Shown one piece after another: positions 54,601 to 61,700 of a stretch of 64,000 nucleotides of DNA. This DNA is from Hymenopus coronatus. Lineage: Eukaryota > Arthropoda > Insecta > Mantodea > Hymenopodidae. Made by a program: the position numbers and the translations under genes. Each line of letters opens with the position of its first letter. Position 1 is the stretch's first letter. Below the pieces are notes generated by a model. That model was not told the origin of the DNA, searched no databases, and saw only the letters and a program-made list of their open reading frames with translations. The stretch is taken from assembly GCA_030762935.1 (NCBI GenBank), contig CM060896.1:12825001-12889000 (forward strand), given 5' to 3'.

Positions 54601-55647
54601 GCTCCTTTGGTTATTCAAATTAGGATTATTGTTGTATATTGCTGTTTTGGTTTGCAAATATGTAAATATTGATGTTTTGCTCAGCTATGTCTCCAAGAAA
54701 GCATCACTTTACCTGAAGAGCAGCGTGACCAACACGGAAGAACCCGGCAACATTCACCACATTTCGGAAATAATCATACATCCCACTTATGACTCTAAAA
54801 CCTATGATTTTGATGCGGCACTTCTTAAGGTACGTAACCCACACAATTATAACTTCAACTACTTTAGTTGCTATAGTATTACATTACACCCAAAAAGTCG
54901 ATACCAAGATTTCATACTTCGCAGAACCGAAAAATCTGATGTGTTCCATTCACATGACTTTCTCTATATTTCTGAATCAAATTATTGTTAGTAAGCTTAT
55001 CTTTTATTTATTTCATGCTAATCAAGAAAAATTAGCAGAAATAGTCTTATTTCTTGCTTTATTGTAAGTAGAAGCGAAATAAGGGAGTACCATAGGTTAA
55101 AGTGAAAGCCAAAAGCTGGTTGCTATGTGACTGATGTTCCTTTGTTTGTATGGACAGGAGCTGACAAATTCCTGTATGAGAAAAGTATGTTTTTCAAAAC
55201 TGAAACCAAGAAAAAGGAATATCTCAAAAACGATCAACTCCACGAAAGAAATGTATGTAACATAAATTGTGTGTTTTAACGTGCTCTACATTTTCTGTGG
55301 TCTAAGTTTTTGTCCATCTCTTACGGTTTAGTAGTTATGCAAAATTCATCCAGAATAAAGTAGTCTCCAGAGACTATTCCCAGAAAATTAAAAATATACA
55401 CTTCATTTTTCCCGTAAATATCTTTAATATACGACATTTTAATCAAAATCGCTAGAGCCATTTTTGAGAAAATCAAAATTTTCGAAAAAAGTTCCATGTA
55501 AAGGGTAGTTGTGGGTGGGGGCATTTTTCTCAAAATCTTCCTGTCGCATCCCTAGAAGATATTAAACTTAAATACCAAGTTTGGTATTTTACCGACTTTT
55601 CGTTTTTGAGTTATCGTGTTCACAGCAACACGGACACACGCACACAC

Positions 55648-55712
<65 letters not shown>

Positions 55713-58700
55713 ACCTTTTTGTGAAAATGCTTTTTTTGGATATTGAGGACCCTAAAACATATATTTTCGGTGAAATATCGGTATCAAATTTTTGGGTGGA
55801 GATCAATACCTTCTCTATACACTATGTACATAGTGCGTATAGAGAAAGTAAAAATGGTCAAGTCCACGATAAAAGAAATATGTTATAGATTGTCTGTTTC
55901 AATGAGGTGTACATATTTTGTGTGGTAAATTTCAGTTTCTGTCTATCTCTTACGGGTTACTAGTTATCAAAATACTATGCACATGTACGTGTAGAGAAAG
56001 TAAAAGCTTGTGCAACCGTGTATGCGTGTGTCCGTGTATGTATGTGTATATGTATGTGTGTATGTGTGTATGTATATGTCTATGTGTGTATGTATGTGTG
56101 TATGTGTGTGTGTATGTGTGCATGTATGTGTGAATGTGAGCATGTATGTGTGTATGTATGTAATGTATGTGTGTATGTATGTAATGTATGTGTGTATGTA
56201 TGTGTGTATGTATCTATGTATGTATAAATGTGTGCATGTGTGTATGTATGTATGTATGTATGTAAGTATGTATGTATGTAAGTATGTATGTATGTATGTG
56301 TGTATGTGTGTATGTGTGTATGTGTGTATGTATGTATGTATGTATGTATGTGTGTATGTATGTATGTGTGTATGTGTGTATGTATGTATGTATGTATGTA
56401 TGTATGTATGTATGTATGTATGTATGTATGTATGTATGTATGTATGTATGTATGTATGTATGTATGTATGTATGTATGTATGTATGTATGTATGTATGTA
56501 TGTATGTATGTATGTATGTATGTATGTATGTATGTATGTATGTATGTATGTATGTATGTATGTATGTATGTATGTATGTATGTATGTATGTATGTATGTA
56601 TGTATGTATGTATGTATGTATGTATGTATGTATGTATGTATGTATGTATGTATGTATGTATGTATGTATGTATGTATGTATGTATGTATGTATGTATGTA
56701 TGTATGTATGTATGTATGTATGTATGTATGTATGTATGTATGTATGTATGTATGTATGTATGTATGTATGTATGTATGTATGTATGTATGTATGTATGTA
56801 TGTATGTATGTATGTATGTGAAAGAGAGAGAAAGCGCGTGAGACAGGCAGACAATTCTTGAACAGCATAACTCAAAACCGAAAGGTAGGTTAGTTGCTAA
56901 ACTAGATATTTAAGTGCAGCATGGATACATCACGAAGATTTTCAAACAAAATCTCCATCTCAAACTACCCTTTCCATAAAAAGATTTTCTAAAAGTTTTA
57001 TTTTTTCAAATGGCTAAATATGTTTATTATAATAAACATATATATTATACAGTGTGTTTCAAAACGACAGCAAACGAAGATGTTCACCTTGGTGGTCATA
57101 CCGTACGTGATACGTGAATATAAGTTTCAGTTCTAAAATCGACACATCCAACAACTGCCATAAAATCACCATGGATTAGGCACGTGCCTGACCCATTCCA
57201 AGAGAGATGCCGGTTGGCAGCCAAGGTCCCAGTCGTGTGGTGTAGGCGATGTTTGATAGACACGCCGGTGCGGTATTGGCCACCTTAGTAATGGAAAACG
57301 TATCATTTAGGTTTTGTTACGTGTTTCGTATATTAATTTAGTTATTTATTTTCTCTCGCTTAACTTCCTACAACAGAATACAGATTTGGAAAAGTCCTGT
57401 GTGGAAAACACAATTAATGGCACAGAATACAACATATTTGACTGCGAATGAAATGAAATGACTGGCAAAGGTGGGCGGTAATACCATCTTATAAGAGACA
57501 ATACGTATTAGTGATTATAAGAATGATTAAAATGAATTAAGAAAGACAGAAACCTGCATATTAAGGAACCAGTAAAGGAGTGTGAAAAGTTAAACATAAA
57601 TAATAATTTTACAGCGAATTTAAAAGATTTATTCTGATTTGTTTAAGAACACAAAAGAAGCCATAATTGCACTTTAAAACTTAGTATTACTTTTTACAGT
57701 AAGGTTTAAATAATATAATGTTTGGGCACCAGAAACGTTACTGTAAAGTTAAATAAAACAGTATATGTCTTATGTCCTTTAACAATCATAAATTATAAAC
57801 TTAGAAATAAGTGACAACAGAAAAGTTTTTCTTGCATTACTAAAAACCTAAAGTAAATGTTCAAACTGCCGACCTTTAGTTTCTAAACAAAGACATCTTC
57901 GTAATGGAGATCTATGCACTCGTCACACAACTGCTGGATTTGCAGTAACTTCTTCCCATGCAGCATGGAGTCTGGCTATCAGATCCCTTGGTGTTGTTAT
58001 GGGCGTTTCATACATTAAAGATTTCAAGTGGTCCCATAGGAAGAAGTCCAACGGTGAAAGATCTGGAGATCGAGGTGGCCAAGGGATGGAACCACCGAGA
58101 CCAATCCACTTGTTTGGAAATACCCCATCCAAATGCTCGCGAACTTGCAGGGAAATGTACGGAGGGGCGCCATCATGTTGGTACATCAACTTTTACCTTA
58201 TACTTAATGGAACGGATTCTAACATATCTGGTAACATATCTATATAAGGGTTAGATACTTCGATCCATCTAAATTCCCAGCTATTATTTACGGTCCGATG
58301 AGTAAATCTGATAGGGGAATACCATGTAATTTGAACCAGCGTGTATTTTTTACCGATATCAGTTTAAAAAACCGATTGGGAGCACCAAAAATACGTGTAT
58401 CTTGAGCAACATTTCCTGTAGGCGTTTCCTCCAATTTTCCGCATTCTATTCCCAATAGCCTTGGAGGGAAGTTGAGATCTTTGTTGAGAGCGTTTTCGTT
58501 GTAATTTTGTCCCGCTTTTGTATCATGTTTTCTTCCACCTAAGATCTTTCTTTGGAAACCAAACTAAACGACGAAACATTCATTATATTAAGGTAAGCGT
58601 GGTGTAGATTTATTTCATTAATTCAGTTTAGGATTATAAGAAATGCGATACAGTGCAAAGGATGGGCTCATCAAGACAGTGCTGATATAAATGATTCATT

Positions 58701-61700
58701 TTATTACTTTTGTGACAGGTGCACTGTGCAGTTAGCAGTGAAATCCTCCTTTAATTTGAAACAAAAAGCTGAAAATATTAAGTATCCACAAAAGTTGGTT
58801 GAAATTTACGTAAGGCGATCTTAATGTTGTTAAAGTTAATCTGCTCCATTCGGATATTTTTGGTTGATGATAATAATAATAATAATAATAATAATAATAG
58901 TAGTAATAATAATAATATACATCATCATTATTCCTGGTGTAAATTAAGTGTTATTGTGAATTTCAAACATTAAAAGTAAATATAAAAGTATACGAATAGA
59001 TTATAATTGTATTATATAGTAACCCAATTTACACACCCTCCCAATTTACACGCCTGTGGTCCAAAATACACGCCTTAGAAAAAAAACTATAATCATAGTT
59101 TACAAGTTAAGTAGCTGGGAGTAAACCTTGAAAACTCTCATAATGCTATAAATTCATCTCATTAACGCGTTAAAGCAAGTTGTGGACTTTGACGAAGATT
59201 TTCTGTCCAGATATTAGCACCTAAAGTTAAGTGGTCCTAATTACACGGACTTCCCCCACCATGCCTCCCCAAATGTTGATTTCAAATCGACGTTGATGTC
59301 GTCTTTCAATAGGAATCCGAGGATTTTCCGGTGCTCAGTAATGGCCGTGATTTACTGGAGTTAGCCGTCTCTGGTCAGTTTCACCTCGTCCGTGAATAAA
59401 ATAGATTTTGTAAAATGGGGCTCGGTATTGCAATAACCATTGACAAAACACTTGTCTTGGCGGATAATCATCTGTATGGATGCCAGTCTCCACGCAGCAA
59501 GATGGTCTACGTCCATTTCAAGTCCCAATCGACGCCAACTAATTCCAGGTGATTCCGCAATTTTATTTAATATTTGTTCCTCAAATGACACAGTTCTTAC
59601 TGATGTACTGCGTCCTATGCCATAGAGCCGAGGTCTAAAGCTACCAGATTCCCTCAGGCGCTGTTCAATTGCTGTAAACGTTGCATAATAAGGGATGCGT
59701 CGATTAGGATATCGTTCCTCGTAAATGCTACGTGCCAGTTGAACTCCCTCCAGCTCTGCCAAGCGCCAAAACCATGTCTGTCATTTCAGCGTTTGGGTAA
59801 CGCTCCATATTTTGGAAACAGTTGATGCTTGAAATACAAGATTCACGTTGATAGGTCAGAATACGTTCTGTGTTCGATACGAAGTTCGGAATCATTCAGT
59901 AATCAAAGCAAAGGGGACTTTGTACCTTTACCTGCAGTCCCGATAACACACATGGAACTGTGTTTGTTGCGTGGCTATCCAAAACACGTTCAGAGATCGT
60001 TTATAATCGCATGTGTTTCGTCACGTCAGTTCTGAATTCCTATTGAACAATCGTTTTACCGCGCGTGTCGCGTTCCATTGTGAATGCGGCATTATTTTGC
60101 AAATAATGGGCGCTTCCTTCGCAATGCTTGTTTCAGCTTACTCTTCAAATAATGTCGAAAAGCTACGTCAGATTGCTTCGCGATAGTCTTGGCCTCCTAG
60201 TTAGAAATGGCGTACAATTCCAACAATCAGCACCTGCAACAATCCGCTAACAACGATTAACAAACATGTAGGACGGCAAGTTATGAGGGCGTACATTTGG
60301 CGCATAGTCACAATTTCACATTCAGCTGATGAGTGAATGAACAAGTGAGAGTCGACCTCAGTGGTCTAGGAGTGATATGCTAGCTAACCTCTGGTTCCCA
60401 ACGTTGTAGTTTAAACCTGGCGGACGTAAAAATCCTTAACATGGCTTCCTTTGGAAGGGAAGTAAATATATTGGTCCCATGCACGTAAAGAACTCCAAGT
60501 CCAACAAAAAGACATCTGAGCAAAATTAAGCGGTCTTTCGTACTCAAAAGGATGGAACGCTAAGAAGCGCAGCAGTTAAATATAATCCTATTTCATGTAA
60601 CAAATGAGAAGTATGTAGTGAGGTCCAAATGAGCGAGTCGCTTCGACAAACGCATTTTAATTTCAATTTTGAACATACTCCCAGTTTAGGATTTTCTCTC
60701 TTCATACTCTAACATTATTCTCTCTCCCCGCTACATAAATCTCCCTGGCTAATATGTATACACATACGTTTGTATATGTATCTTCTGGTAGTATTAAATA
60801 TTTTCCTGACATTTATAAAAAAAAAAAATTGTTGCAAAGAACTTTTATCTTGAACATGTAACTCTGGCCTGAGACACAAATTACATATCGACTACAAAAT
60901 ATTAACATTTTCCAAACATTTTCCAAACTATCACACAAAGCTTTAAATAAGAACTATAATACATGTATTTAAAGGCTACAATTTTTAACATTAAAATATT
61001 CGTATTTATACTGTATCATTCTAATTTATGAACATTTTGCAGACATATTTATTGCTTATTCTATTATTAATCAGTAGGTATCTAGTTACACTGTATCTGT
61101 GCTATCATCGAATGACCACCTATGGCTTCATGTCATATGATCATAATTATGAATTATTATACTCTCATTATAAAGTTTGTGATAAAATTTCCAAACAAAG
61201 ATTTCTCATGTAAGTTACTTCTCACTATCTTCACTCACATATACACTTCATGGTTTCCAGTTTTGTAATTGGCAAAAGCCGCTACTTTGATAGCTGAAGC
61301 TATACTTTCAGCATTATCATTCATTATTCGGAATGAACTAGCTATTTAGGTTTACTCCAGATAAAATTTAATTGCTAGTGTAAACTAATACGGTAACACT
61401 ATTTCTTTTGTTTTAGATTAAATTTACTATAATCAATATTAACTAGGTTTTAGTCTAACTATGTTTAGCTAAGGACGATGCTAAACGCGGATAATGTAAC
61501 TATGTTTAGCTAAGGATGATGCTAAACGCGGATAATGTAACTATGTTTAGCTAAGGATGATGCTAAACGCGGATAATGTAACTATGTTTAGCTAAGGATG
61601 ATGCTAAACGCGGATAATGTAACTATGTTTAGCTAAGGATGATGCTAAACGCGGATAATGTAACTAGTGTAATGATCATTTCTGTTGGAGGATAACAATG

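Noticed and set aside
55967..56875. Frames of repeated YIHT or MYVC
   Set aside because: TATG microsatellite translated; no gene evidence.
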